Positions 13,677 through 22,480 of a stretch of 64,000 nucleotides of DNA are shown here, one piece after another (the first letter of the stretch is position 1; each line of letters starts with the position of its first letter). The stretch is from NCBI GenBank assembly GCA_025642065.1, contig JAODUP010000555.1, positions 191,001 through 255,000 of the forward strand, read 5' to 3'. Source of the DNA: Paralvinella palmiformis (taxonomy: Eukaryota > Annelida > Polychaeta > Terebellida > Alvinellidae). The position numbers and the translations under genes are program-made. The notes below the pieces were generated by a model. It was not told the origin of the DNA, did no database searches, and saw only the letters and a list, made by a program, of their open reading frames with translations.

Positions 13677-16600
13677 ATACATATTTCTCATAATTTGTTA
13701 ATTTCTGTATGAACAAGAATTACTGATGCTGTTTAGAATGACCTGTGCTCACTTCGTAGGCAAAACGTACTAATATTATATACAAGTGTAAAAGTCAGAA
13801 TGAAGTGATCAAACATGCTGAACATACCCCTGGCATGTTCAACCATCTCATTGACAGGTTTGTCTTCAAGTAACTCGAATCAATCTACACCGACCACACA
13901 TCATCATCCAAAGATTGGTACCAGACCACCACTGTAGTCGGACATAACATCCTTAACAACATCCACCTCAGACAACTACGTTTCTGGTCATTCACGCGAA
14001 ACTTCACCCGTCCGCCATCCCTAGCACCCTGCCTTCACTCTCAACAAGCATACAATCTGATACATTTAATGTACTACATTATCTGTTGAACTGCCTACCA
14101 GATGTACCAAAGAAGACTAAACGTCACCTTCTCCCTGAAGACTACAAATTTCCAGATCATCAATAGACGACAAGACAATAAAATAAACAAAACATCGATA
14201 GCGTATGGAAAACATTTTGTAGACACACACATACATATACAAATATATACGCATACACACATATACGCATGACAGCCAGGGGTCTCCGCTCCAAATTTCA
14301 ACAAGTACAAATCCGAAAAAAAAACAGTCTAAAACATATATAATATAGTCATTAATTACAGCTTCTCCTATCATTATTATCTTCCCTGAACTATAATTAT
14401 ATAGAAATAAAGTAATGAATACTGTATATACTCGTGTATAAGTCGCACTTTTTATACTCCGAAATCGACGCCAAAATTGAGTGCGTCTTATACGGGGGTC
14501 ATACTAAAAGGGAAGGTAACATTTGGCATAATTTAGGGAGAAATACAATAATATTGTTTTTCAACATTAATAATGAATATCTGAACAATTTATTAGGTGT
14601 GTTTTCTATGTTGTCTTTCGAAGGCAAACTTAATCGTGATAACTGCCATGATTATTTAATCCGATGCTCTAATTAGTGACATGATCACAAACTGTGACAA
14701 AGTCAAAGATGTGTCGTTACTATAGAAATGTGTGAGCATGTGTAATTGAATGGAATGGTAAATGAGGCCACCCAAAGAACAACCACAGAAGCCACACCAA
14801 AGGAAAACGATTACAGCAAATAATATGTTAATTACTTAGAAAGCCTGCACATAATAAACTACTTCGAACAGCATTACGGAAACGACCGCACAGCAGCAGG
14901 CAATCTGAAGCAGCCATCGTTACCTATCGTCACATAGTGGATGAAACACCCCGGAATTAAATCTACCCGCCATCATTAATTACCAAATAATTCAGCAATG
15001 ATTTAGATGGCACAGAAGATGAAGTATTGTGGGCTGAACAGTACGACAAATCTGACACTGACTCCGATGAAGGCGACAACATGTATGATAATACACAAAC
15101 AGATACAACAGATGTTCAGTGAAGAGAGTGATGATGATGAATTTTTGAATCAATATTGCTGATTTTAGTGCGTCTTATACACTGGTTTGACCCCAGGGGG
15201 GTTTATTGGTCCTAAAACCTGGTGTGTCTGATACGCGAGTGCAACTTATACACGAGTATATATGGTACTTAATTCTTAGTAGTTTGTTCAACTTGATAAA
15301 GTAAAGGAGGCAAACCTTGGGCAACTTTGTTTTAACTGCATTCACGCTTCAGAACTGAGTCACAGCTATGTTTATCTTCAACAATAAAAAGTATGCCGTT
15401 TTCCTGTTTACATTCAAGACACATTCAGAGTTTGGCAACGTGTGTCTGTTGTCTCGTTGGTGAAACCAGTGAAAAACAAATTGTCCCATCTTTTTTCATA
15501 CCTGTTTCTATCACAAAAGAATTGGTAAGTAGATGTTTGAATCTTTACTTAGTGTGAATATTGTAATTAATAAGTGCTTCAATATAATAATATAAAAATA
15601 AATTGTACTTAAATAAGGCGTACAGAGTGATTTTTAGCCGAATTATTGGCTGTCTGAAATTACACGACCAGTGCCCGAAGTTACCCAACCTGACGGACAC
15701 GTCTTTGCACTACCCATAAGCATCACAAAATCAATACTGCTGAACTGAAACATGATGTATCATAACGTCAACATTCTAGATTTTCATTTCATATCAAATG
15801 AACCATTATAAGTGTGTTGGGAAATTGCTCGGAAATTGTTATGACCAAACCTGCCCAAAGTTTGCCTCGTTAACTCTAATATTTCAGTGGGAATACCGTA
15901 GACCTCGGCCCAGGCAGTTTCGTTGCCACTATTTTTTGTTGTCATGAGTAATTAAAGAAAATTGAGTTTTACTTGAAACAAATACTTGTATTCGTCATTC
16001 TTTGAACAAGTAATTAATAACTTCTTTAACATCAATCAATATTTGATGTTTCAATTAAAGGCCTCGGGATTTACTTTGGAGTTGCTTCAGAATAATCCAA
16101 AACAGTAGATTTTATAAATAAGTACACTAGATCAAATTTTATTTTAATGGCTTCATATCACTGCAAACCAAATAGATCAAATAAACACACAAAGTGTAAA
16201 TTGTTCTTCAAATTCTGTATAAAAGGTTGTAAGCAAGTGGCTATCCATAATGGTTGTGCCCAATAGGCAAGAGCCAGGGGTCTCTACCATAAATTTCAAC
16301 AAGACAAGCTATTGATAGACATCTCTCTGCACTTGATAAAGCCATACACAGCAAATCGTGGGCCAGAGAGCTCTGCATCCTTGTGTTGTAGAGAGGTTCG
16401 TTCATGCGGATGCCAAGAGGCTTGATCTGTCTGGTGAAATGTCCAGTGGATGGCTGCTCTCGTGGATCTGCCCAAATACAACTCTATCTGATGATGACCT
16501 TGCTACACAATGAAGCATCATTAGTTCCAATCCAGGTATGCCTTGTTCCAGATAATAAAGTGAAGCGTCACCAATCTTCAACGTTCCCAAATTTACAGCT

Positions 16601-17399
16601 GAAGATTTTCTGGCACTAAGACCAGTATCAGAGTGGGGATATAAGTGCACAACAGCTTTTGCACTGTTGTATGGTCCAAATGTACCATCTGAGTGGTGTA
16701 AATGTCAAATTAAGCTTATTTGTGTGTGTATATATGATGCATGGTCTATAGTCAACATTACATTATTAAAATGCTTTGAATAATAAATCTATGTTTTCTT
16801 CACTAGTGTTTGTCTGTTAACTTATCTGCCCAAAGATTGCTAACCATGCCAGAAGTTACACATTTTTCTATAAATTTATCATAAAAAAAGCACTAATTTC
16901 ACTTGTTATCTGTTCAATTTATTACAATTTAGGTCTACATGTCCTCTGTCACTACATAGCTCAATATAGGGAGATATCCTTTATTTGATGGGGCCGAAGT
17001 CTCCTTTTTTCACTGGGGCTAAATCTCCAGGCCGAGGTCAATGTTGAATGTATCAATACCTTCACTGGCTTCAGCGGGATCCCCCACCCATTTTGCCACA
17101 ACTGTTTTTCTCCTCCATAACGTATTTAAACTGGTATAGTCTTGATACACTGCGCCGCACACAACATGACATAGACTCCGCCACGGCCCGGGTCCTAGAT
17201 CTAGACTCTAGTACCTGACTCGTCTGACTCTGAGTGAGTTGTCAAGAGAGTTAGATCTAGAGACAACTGAACTGACAAGAGTTCAAACGAAAACATGCTC
17301 AACATTGTATTATTTCATTGCCTATGCAGGTTTCTTACCGTCCTTCAGTCCAGTTATTTTGGCACAGAGTAAATGAAGTAAAACTTGAGGCGAAGCCAT
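1456..17399 (-). CDS. TUBGCP3: Gamma-tubulin complex component 3 (GCP3), 5' part, 13 exons, incomplete at left edge
   Basis: Subunit of the gamma-tubulin small and ring complexes that nucleate microtubules at centrosomes and spindle poles. The joined exons are 17399-17339, 11233-11188, 10865-10804, 10167-10100, 9366-9292, 7898-7687, 7101-7040, 6872-6786, 4839-4730, 4236-4111, 2638-2570, 2378-2258 and 1550-1456. They give 1194 nt, 398 codons, with no internal stop and matching phases throughout. Residues 1-104 are the conserved N-terminal helical region (for example [15 protein letters not shown]). Residues 105-225 are a Ser/Thr-rich linker with the SSGISSI motif. From about 226 the Spc97/Spc98 (GRIP1) domain begins, with [38 protein letters not shown] and [15 protein letters not shown]. 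The human protein is about 900 residues, so the GRIP1 remainder and GRIP2 lie beyond base 1. I see no further exon in 1-1455. Identification is by recalled family motifs; splice sites were read directly. Confidence 0.93.
1818..1905 (+). repeat. Dispersed CCTGGAAA-type repeat, copy 1
   Basis: AGGCAATATTTTAATCCAGG...CAAGGACATTTCCAGGACCTGG. The same sequence occurs reverse-complemented at 61930-62037, so this is a short interspersed element, possibly a MITE. In TUBGCP3 intron 12. Confidence 0.55.
1925..2235. repeat. Degenerate minisatellite in TUBGCP3 intron 12
   Basis: Irregular tandem reiterations of CATACATARCCTGATATGAGAACC with CACATGA/CACCTGA spacers, spacing about 45-60 bases, degraded towards the right. 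It stops about 20 bases from exon 12. Confidence 0.5.
2258..2378 (-). CDS. TUBGCP3: TUBGCP3 coding exon 12
   Basis: 121 nt, acceptor TAAGCAG, donor GTGAGT. Encodes [20 protein letters not shown] then MAALVDVCQ, matching the family's LTLRRLLVW...RLKTLAALVD. Ends at phase 1. Confidence 0.96.
2570..2638 (-). CDS. TUBGCP3: TUBGCP3 coding exon 11
   Basis: 69 nt in phase 0, acceptor TTTCTAG, donor GTAAGT. Encodes [20 protein letters not shown] then EAQ, the conserved SFCAALHQELxEYYRLL motif that follows GLVGQ. Confidence 0.96.
3732..4010 (-). mobile_element. tRNA-derived SINE, family B
   Basis: The minus strand carries a tRNA-like head, then GTGGCACTATAGTAGGAGGA, AATTTAGAATTAGTCTCC, CTGCCATTTCAGC and a 3' (ATT)n tail. 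It shares nearly the whole body with copies at 49518-49822 and 63551-63836. Inserted in TUBGCP3 intron 10, next to exon 10. Confidence 0.75.
4111..4236 (-). CDS. TUBGCP3: TUBGCP3 coding exon 10
   Basis: 126 nt in phase 0 at both ends, acceptor ATTCCAG, donor GTTCGT. Encodes [20 protein letters not shown] then DRAFGLVGQ, a strongly diagnostic GCP3 stretch. Confidence 0.96.
4730..4839 (-). CDS. TUBGCP3: TUBGCP3 coding exon 9 (start of GRIP1 domain)
   Basis: 110 nt, donor GTCAGT. Encodes [20 protein letters not shown] then [17 protein letters not shown]. This is the family's EAxLLRDILYVFQGIDGKxIK block that opens the Spc97/Spc98 domain. Confidence 0.95.
5528..6328. mobile_element. Non-autonomous pogo/Tigger-like DNA transposon
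   Basis: About 800 bases bounded by inverted termini: left TACCATATATACTTGCATAT followed by AAGTCGA, right TCGACTTATACATGAGTAAA followed by TACAGTA. The interior has two copies of a TGTTATTTGGATCTCACAAATATG segment and no long ORF. Lies in TUBGCP3 intron 8. Related to the element at 14420-15267; superfamily is inferred from TIR style and TA flanks. Confidence 0.6.
6420..6490. repeat. (AT)n microsatellite
   Basis: Roughly 35 AT units in TUBGCP3 intron 8. Comparable AT arrays occur at 13310-13352, 28841-28887, 29230-29290, 50371-50427, 59192-59230 and 59934-59975. Confidence 0.9.
6786..6872 (-). CDS. TUBGCP3: TUBGCP3 coding exon 8
   Basis: 87 nt, acceptor GGGTAG, donor GTATGT. Encodes the linker ending [12 protein letters not shown]. 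Both phases fit the flanking exons, and the segment sits just before the GRIP1 domain as in vertebrates. The acceptor polypyrimidine tract is weak, so the 5' edge is the least certain part. Confidence 0.75.
7040..7101 (-). CDS. TUBGCP3: TUBGCP3 coding exon 7
   Basis: 62 nt from acceptor ACTGCAG to donor GTGAGA. Encodes [20 protein letters not shown]. Support is splice sites and exact phase agreement with both neighbours rather than strong homology, since the linker is poorly conserved. Confidence 0.75.
7324..7542 (-). CDS. Unrecognised 72-codon ORF inside TUBGCP3 intron 6
   Basis: Minus-strand ATG-initiated frame, [13 protein letters not shown] through [12 protein letters not shown] to [13 protein letters not shown] and stop. 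Its composition is protein-like and not repeat-derived, but I recognise no family. It is not needed for TUBGCP3, whose exons 6 and 7 join in phase without it. It could be a fragment of a nested gene, an alternative exon ending in a stop, or chance. Confidence 0.25.
   Translation of the reverse strand: MCKPGRARLCTSSLFSGNLWAVTLSDQNSRWIKLYKCASSGSVEVNNIFVPVIHEESKDVIGWTSKTVLMGG
7687..7898 (-). CDS. TUBGCP3: TUBGCP3 coding exon 6 (Ser-rich linker)
   Basis: 212 nt from acceptor TCTCCAG to donor GTAGAG. Encodes a Ser/Thr-rich, low-conservation linker, residues about 105-174. Anchors to vertebrate GCP3 are TFFHSL and, further on, SSGISSI followed by PVPQS. Probably disordered; ends at phase 2. Confidence 0.88.
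8445..8782 (+). mobile_element. LINE (L2/CR1-like) 3' fragment
   Basis: Encodes [20 protein letters not shown] and [12 protein letters not shown], then the same AAGCGCCTTAGAGCAATTCA tail and ATTATT end as the copy at 700-1252. 5'-truncated; in TUBGCP3 intron 5. Confidence 0.7.
9292..9366 (-). CDS. TUBGCP3: TUBGCP3 coding exon 5
   Basis: 75 nt with donor GTAACT. Encodes [20 protein letters not shown], matching the conserved KNKWSILYLLLSLSE segment of GCP3. The upstream minus-strand open frame (9689-9367) is intron read-through in another frame. Confidence 0.92.
10100..10167 (-). CDS. TUBGCP3: TUBGCP3 coding exon 4
   Basis: 68 nt with donor GTTCGT. Encodes [20 protein letters not shown]; the AxFSELHRxL motif is characteristic of GCP3. 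Ends at phase 0. Confidence 0.92.
10804..10865 (-). CDS. TUBGCP3: TUBGCP3 coding exon 3
   Basis: 62 nt between acceptor TTTGCAG and donor GTACGT. Encodes [15 protein letters not shown], which aligns with the vertebrate segment containing DEFLVAEKIKK. Confidence 0.9.
11055..11125 (-). mobile_element. SINE family A fragment
   Basis: The minus strand reads GGGCCTGGGTTCAAACCCTG (box B) followed by a diverged GGTGTTTAGTTTTTCACTTTACC. Head-proximal fragment only. Confidence 0.45.
11188..11233 (-). CDS. TUBGCP3: TUBGCP3 coding exon 2
   Basis: 46 nt between acceptor TTTCTAG and donor GTATGT. Encodes [14 protein letters not shown] in the N-terminal helical region. It enters at phase 1, matching exon 1 across a 6.1-kb intron, and leaves at phase 2. 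Confidence 0.85.
11374..11491. repeat. 59-bp tandem duplication
   Basis: Two adjacent copies of a 59-base unit starting ACAATCACSAGTGTYTCAGT, differing at only a few positions. Located in TUBGCP3 intron 1 near exon 2; recent duplication. Confidence 0.85.
11800..13800. other. TUBGCP3 intron 1, no supported gene
   Basis: AT-rich intron. ORFs 12578-12820 (+) and 12966-12685 (-) overlap one another on opposite strands and match nothing I know. AT microsatellites lie at 13310-13352 and 13645-13672. A tRNA-head-like TGTAGCTCAGTTGACAC occurs at 12989-13005 but has no body. Confidence 0.4.
13800..14330. other. Moderately GC-rich intronic stretch, possible TE relic
   Basis: More GC than its surroundings, with interrupted open frames on both strands. 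It ends with GCCAGGGGTCTCCGCTCC then AATTTCAACAAG, a phrase recurring near 16272-16305 and, reversed, near 41830-41880. This suggests an unclassified dispersed repeat. Confidence 0.35.
14420..15267. mobile_element. Pogo/Tigger-like DNA transposon relic with good inverted termini
   Basis: 848 bases. Left end TACTGTATATACTCGTGTAT followed by AAGTCGCAC; right end, reverse-complemented, TACCATATATACTCGTGTAT followed by AAGTTGCAC. Before the right end an acidic frame ([20 protein letters not shown], about 15010-15120) ends in a stop, resembling an acidic transposase C-terminus. No DDE core remains. In TUBGCP3 intron 1. Confidence 0.7.
16270..16650 (-). pseudogene. Possible frameshifted coding relic
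   Basis: Two overlapping minus-strand frames, 16650-16402 ([20 protein letters not shown]) and 16481-16296 ([20 protein letters not shown]), together cover a GC-balanced stretch in AT-rich intron. The pattern suggests an old TE or gene fragment with a frameshift. Family not recognised. Confidence 0.25.
17339..17399 (-). CDS. TUBGCP3: TUBGCP3 coding exon 1
   Basis: Starts ATG at 17399 and encodes [20 protein letters not shown] plus one base; the donor is GTAAGA. This start is preferred because the protein begins like vertebrate GCP3, the context is A at -3 and G at +4, and ETS and YY1 motifs lie 80-120 bases upstream. An in-frame ATG at 17510 would place those promoter motifs inside the coding region. 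Another in-frame ATG at 17414 is also possible. Confidence 0.85.
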
Positions 17400-17479
17400 A
17401 CTGCCTGTTACCATCACCGAAATGAGTAATGTAGTGTATAACAAAATCAAACTTGTAAGATAGCAGAATTTGACAAGTT

Positions 17480-17522
17480 GACCGCCATTTTTGTTTTCCG
17501 CGGGGGACATTAAACTTCCGGT
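17480..17522 (-). promoter_or_regulatory. TUBGCP3 core promoter motifs: ETS site and YY1 site
   Basis: Read on the minus strand, ACCGGAAGT (17522-17514) is a consensus ETS/GABP site, and AAAAATGGCGGTC (17492-17480) matches the YY1 motif, in the orientation often seen just downstream of the start site of TATA-less housekeeping genes. Both precede the chosen ATG at 17399. There is no TATA box nearby. Motifs are seen; function is inferred. Confidence 0.55.
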
Positions 17523-17716
17523 TTCGAACGGACATTGTTACTGTTATCGCGCATATTTCTGTTACTCGAGCTTGATCACTTGTTCTCGGCTTACTAAAGT
17601 TATTAATTATTATTTTAAATAAAACAAATTATTATCTTAGTTCTATAAGTACGTACTTAAAATATTCTGGTTAAAAAGTGTATGGGCTATTTTGTATCAA
17701 TCCAACATTAGTATTA

Positions 17717-17763
<47 letters not shown>

Positions 17764-17769
17764 CTATAT

Positions 17770-17814
<45 letters not shown>

Positions 17815-17815
17815 C

Positions 17816-17895
<80 letters not shown>
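17717..17895. repeat. Composite (AT)n-(CT)n-(AT)n array
   Basis: AT repeat, then about 18 CT units (17774-17810), then two more AT blocks. It lies about 320 bases upstream of the TUBGCP3 ATG, inside the divergent spacer. The flanking AT arrays are self-complementary. Confidence 0.9.
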
Positions 17896-17898
<3 letters not shown>

Positions 17899-18219
17899 TT
17901 AACCTTTCACGTAATATTTAAATAAATTAAACCACACGTCACTCATTCACATACTTACTCACTCATGTTTAGCGTGTTGCTATAAAACGTATAAGAATCC
18001 AGATAATGTAATTCACAAACACTGATTCTCTGTCTTAGTGTTTTTACACGAACACAGACGCACGTACGCACAAATCGCGACCCACACATATCATATTATG
18101 ACTGACAACTTCCAAACTTTTTTAGCTAACCATATTTAGCCAATGGAATTGAACAAATAAAAATCGTTGTAATAGTATAACGTTCACACAATTAGTCCTT
18201 TTTAATTAAAACAAATATA

Positions 18220-18237
18220 TTGGCTATTACTCGCGTG

Positions 18238-18275
<38 letters not shown>

Positions 18276-18345
18276 CGCGCGTGCGTGCGTTCGTGCGTGT
18301 GTATGTATGTGTGTGCGTGTGTGTGTTTTTTTTTATATATAAAGA
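18220..18345. repeat. AT/GT/GC dinucleotide cluster
   Basis: (AT)n runs into TGTGTGCGCGCGCGCGTGCGTGCG, then TGTG and T-runs. Alternating purine-pyrimidine sequence of this type can adopt Z-DNA; here that is only a sequence property. Confidence 0.7.
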
Positions 18346-18540
18346 TAGTTAAGGCGCTGGCACAGGTGTTATACTTTCATTCAAACAACAATTAACTCCA
18401 AACTGATTTTAAAAAAAATTAATTGCAAGTATAATTAATTACCGGCAAAATTAGAGAAAAATGAAAGAAAAGAAAAAATTCTAAAATAATCCAGAAGAGG
18501 ATAATCTAAATATAAAAAAGAAATTATGATTAAAACAAAA

Positions 18541-18672
18541 CCAGGCTTTGTGTCGAACACTACGGCCAAGAAAGATTAAGCCTAAAATGGAAAAATAAAA
18601 TATTAATACACAGTATGGATAATGTATGAATAATATAAGCATAAATTAGAATAAATTCAGATTAATACTAAT
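18541..18672 (+). repeat. Dispersed repeat, copy 1
   Basis: CCAGGCTTTGTGTCGAACAC...AAATATTAATACACAGTATGG...ATAATATAAGCATAAATTAG. A diverged copy in the same orientation lies at 39328-39472. No coding content. In the intergenic spacer. Confidence 0.5.
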
Positions 18673-18982
18673 AGCAGCGATACAAATGATGTAAAGATGA
18701 ATAATAAAGATGTGATTAATGTGAAAAAAGGTTAGTAAAAAATTGCTGATTAAAAATGGCTGATGCTCTTCAGATGATGACAATAATAATAATAATAATG
18801 ATAATAATGATAATAATAATGATAATAATGATAACAATAAATAACTCACTGATAGTATATGTACATCAGGTGGTATACTGTTTTAATAGATATATCTATA
18901 TATACTCTATGTATATGTAGTATACATACAAATACTATGAGTACACTGAGTTTGTTATGTGTACTAGTCGACCAGATGTATT

Positions 18983-19016
18983 TTCTGTGTGTGTGTAAAT
19001 GTGTGTGTGTGTGTAA

Positions 19017-19100
<84 letters not shown>
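18983..19100. repeat. (GT)n microsatellite
   Basis: Nearly pure GT array interrupted by AAAT and GG. It produces Cys-Val and Thr-His pseudo-ORFs on the two strands. Confidence 0.9.
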
Positions 19101-19102
<2 letters not shown>

Positions 19103-19992
19103 AGCTGTGTATAATAAGACACGGGCACAGAGAATCTCGAACCGTGAATTCAAACTCTGGACGTTTCTTCAGGGGACTGAATCCAGAGCGGCGACTTTTT
19201 TTGCTGAGACATGTGTAATGTCTCACCGGTCCCTAAGCCGCCAAGCAAAATCAAAATACGAAAAACCCTTGCATCCAGCCAGCTATAAGCACAAACCAGA
19301 ACTTCTACCATCGATCAATAATTCTTTATTTGGGATTTTAATTTGCAACAAATCTGAACATTGAAAATTCACGTCTATACTTAATTATATCATCAAAATC
19401 TAGCAATATATAAAGAAAGTAATATATAATTTTTTTGAATATAGTATATGCCGTAATTGAATTTCTAACGCGAGTTTATTAGGCTATAATTTTTGTAATG
19501 CTACCATATGTCTATATGAACACGAGTAGGCTTTTCTTTGATGCAGTTAAATACTGGGGTTAATTCCAATTTTTCTCTGTAGATCGTTCCATATATGAAT
19601 GTGGTTCTGTATAATACGGCCTGGTGACTTCCATATGGTGAAGTTAAATGTCGCAGGTGAACTGCCAGTAAAAATGCGTCTATAGTCCATATATGTATAT
19701 GTACAGTGTGTTACATTAATGCTCGACCGGGACTAGTGTTTCAAGGCCCGGTCTATATAATATCATTGCTACAGTACTCGACCAGCCGGTCTAGTGTCTA
19801 TTTTAATGGAAAAAACAATAAAAAACGAGTACAGGCTAATTCTAACCGCGACTCGACAATTAACCAAGGACACGATCTGTTTAGTAACTTGTGACACATC
19901 AAAGAACAAACGCACGCCTAACTTCACTGGCGATATTCCGTCAAATCGAGGACACATGCCTTCCGGCTATGAATCAACTTGGCGTAACCTTG

Positions 19993-20010
19993 AACGTCAC
20001 AATTGACGTT
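19993..20010. promoter_or_regulatory. Inverted CRE-like half-sites
   Basis: AACGTCACAATTGACGTT has 7-base arms (AACGTCA / TGACGTT) around CAAT. It is followed by GACCAATG and a locally CpG-richer stretch to about 20110. Candidate regulatory element in the TUBGCP3/ATP11 spacer; motif only. Confidence 0.3.
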
Positions 20011-20984
20011 CGCGCCTTCCCGAATGACCAATGCTCTTTAATTCATCGGAATATGTAAATGAGCCTTCCGGGCGAAGACAAACGTCGTACACGCTAAAAT
20101 CCGTCAGCGGGAATTTCATCGTTTTTTTTTCTCTCTTTCAATTCTTGTCGTGTTTTCCCGGTTTGTGTGTTTGTTAAAAATGGGGTGATTTGTAAAAGGC
20201 GTGAAGGAGCCAAGTGTACCGAAATTTAAAGTTGACAACCATCAACTAGAATACAAAAAAAAAACGAAGCGCAATGAACTTTAAAATCACACTCCGAAAT
20301 TGGTAAGATATCTAACTTATACTTATAGGGCATGTACGTTGTGTTCATCTTTTTGATACTATACTGGAATATTGACAAATAAATAAATAAAAAAAGCTGC
20401 CGATAAGTCCGGGTTTTCATCCACAGTGAATGGGTTAGTTATTGCTCGTCGATATCCTGACAACGGATCTGTTGCGTAAGACGAGTAACTGCATGATGTC
20501 ATACGTGGAAAAGTGGGCTTACAAGGGCACGTGTTGTGGTTAAAGCAATTCTTTGGTGGCGAATAGCCTTTTCAGTTTTGTGAAATGGGAATTACTTTTA
20601 TTCTAATGGTTGGTTACTCAGTCACTTTTATCTGGCATATAATATATAAATTGTTTGTGCGGGTAGAAACGCCGCAATAAGTTTTGTATTTCATGGATTG
20701 CTTTGAGCTGGCAGCTATGTGGATAATTAATTATAAAATATTATATATGCACCCGTGCTCAGTTTATGCGTACAGAGAGTGGTGACGTCACAAACAACTT
20801 ATGAATGACAGCATTTGGGCCTGGCCAAAGGTATGATAATACCGAATATCCACGATGATTCCATATAAAGATATTTAATGCTGCCCTAGAAACTCCGTGT
20901 ACGTGCGTAGGCGTATGCAGCGTTTTAGTAAACCATTGTCAGTTTGTGCGCATATTAAAATTATGACATTTAAAAGGTTTACAC

Positions 20985-21443
20985 ACTTTTTAAATCAATG
21001 TATTTCGCACAAAGGAAATAATATGTTCATTTAAAGTCAGGTTTGCTGGCCCTATTAAACAGAGCGTTGTGGAAGCCACAAGAATTGCAGATTTTATTGC
21101 TCGGCCACCACATGACAACAACAATAGGATTGATTTTGGAAACGATAATGTTGAGGCTATTACAACCCACTTCAAGGACATACGTGAAAACAGTGATGTT
21201 AAGATTGATGATGCTTTGACAGAATTGGACACGATAAAGTCAAATTTGTATGGAAGGCAAGTTGAAGCAGGCCAACATAAATATGAACCATACATTATTA
21301 ATTATATTAATTTTTTTGTTTACTTATTAATAAGGCTTACTTATAATCTAATCCGCCTATCTAACATCAGACATGTAAATAGGCTAATCCGGGTTCTTGA
21401 TCAGTTGATTAATCTCTTAACTGATTTTGAAATACAGCACTAA
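20985..21443 (+). CDS. Unrecognised ORF in the intergenic spacer
   Basis: Frame open from just after a stop near 20982 to TAA at 21441. Middle part reads VRFAGPIKQSVVEATRIADF, ARPPHDNNNRIDFGNDNVEA and DDALTELDTIKSNLYGRQVE, with protein-like composition. No ATG precedes the best segment, so it looks like an internal fragment of a larger protein (TE or pseudogene) or an exon. The C-terminal part from about 21285 is AT-rich and probably non-coding. Confidence 0.3.
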
Positions 21444-21659
21444 ATAATCCGATGACCATACAGCTGACAGGTCCAGCTGTTGATAAGTTTGACCCAGATC
21501 CTGCAATCCAAGAAAGGTTAAAGGGCAGAAAACTTTCATGGGGGTCCGATCTTCGTACCTTCTGCATTCACTCGGTCTAGTATCAGCACAACAGGTCTAG
21601 TGCTAAAATATGTTACCAGACTTGCAGGTCCAGTAAGACTATAAGTTAGTTTGACACAC

Positions 21660-21662
21660 TGC

Positions 21663-21701
<39 letters not shown>

Positions 21702-22038
21702 CGTGGAACTATGCAGTAAACCCTGGAAACTTAGCGGACTGGGGAAATACGCGATTTTGCAGTAATTAATGGTTATAGTGGGCTTTAAAAACACGTTGCT
21801 AGGGCGTTTAGTGTACAACTGATTAAAGCCATTTAAACGCGCACCTTCAAAATGTGTGTATTTTCATTGAGGACTTGTAAAGCCCAGTCTTGGAGAAATA
21901 TGTTTGTTTGGATTTTATCCAGTAGGCGGCGTTACTATCGGACAATCATAACTTATAACGAGCTACTATATTAAACCATTGTATTATAGACTATGAAGGT
22001 TTCATCATACCACCTGGTTCCCATCGGAAGAAGTTTCC

Positions 22039-22091
<53 letters not shown>

Positions 22092-22110
22092 TTGTCTGTG
22101 TGTGTGTGTG
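21660..22110. other. Spacer with AT/GT repeats and a possible transposon end
   Basis: (AT)n at 21667-21695 and 22043-22080. Between them CAGTAAACCCTGGAAACTTA at 21716-21735 resembles a Tigger-type terminus, but no partner end was found. A G7 run follows at 22112. Confidence 0.3.
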
Positions 22111-22381
22111 TGGGGGGGATCCGCTTTGGTACTAATTACATAAGCAACATGTGATTAATAAGCTTCTCTCCGGGGATATGAAATTTTAAGATGAAACATC
22201 CACATACAGACACAGATAGAAGGTCAATCACACAAGTTATATTTCTGTAGTACAGAGGATAACCAGCTGTATTAGTCTTACTATACACCGATCACATTGA
22301 ACGTAACAATGACAACCTATATAAACAAGAAAATAAATCTTTGTAGTAGAACAGGTAAAAATTGGAGATCTATTTTTTTTC

Positions 22382-22383
<2 letters not shown>

Positions 22384-22478
<95 letters not shown>

Positions 22479-22480
22479 TA
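22384..22480. repeat. (CA)n microsatellite
   Basis: About 42 CA units running into (TA)n, directly abutting the SINE at 22481. Confidence 0.9.

Noticed and set aside
14434..14676. 80-codon ORF inside the pogo-like element
   Set aside because: It begins within the terminal inverted repeat and shows no transposase motifs.
17402..17510. Upstream in-frame extension of TUBGCP3 from ATG 17510
   Set aside because: It would put the YY1 motif inside the coding region and the ETS site right at the start codon, and adds a hydrophobic leader not expected in a cytosolic GCP3.
17692..17925. ORF of Tyr-Ile and Ser-Leu repeats
   Set aside because: Pure translation of AT and CT microsatellites; the same applies to Cys-Val, Thr-His and Asp-Arg-Gln frames elsewhere.
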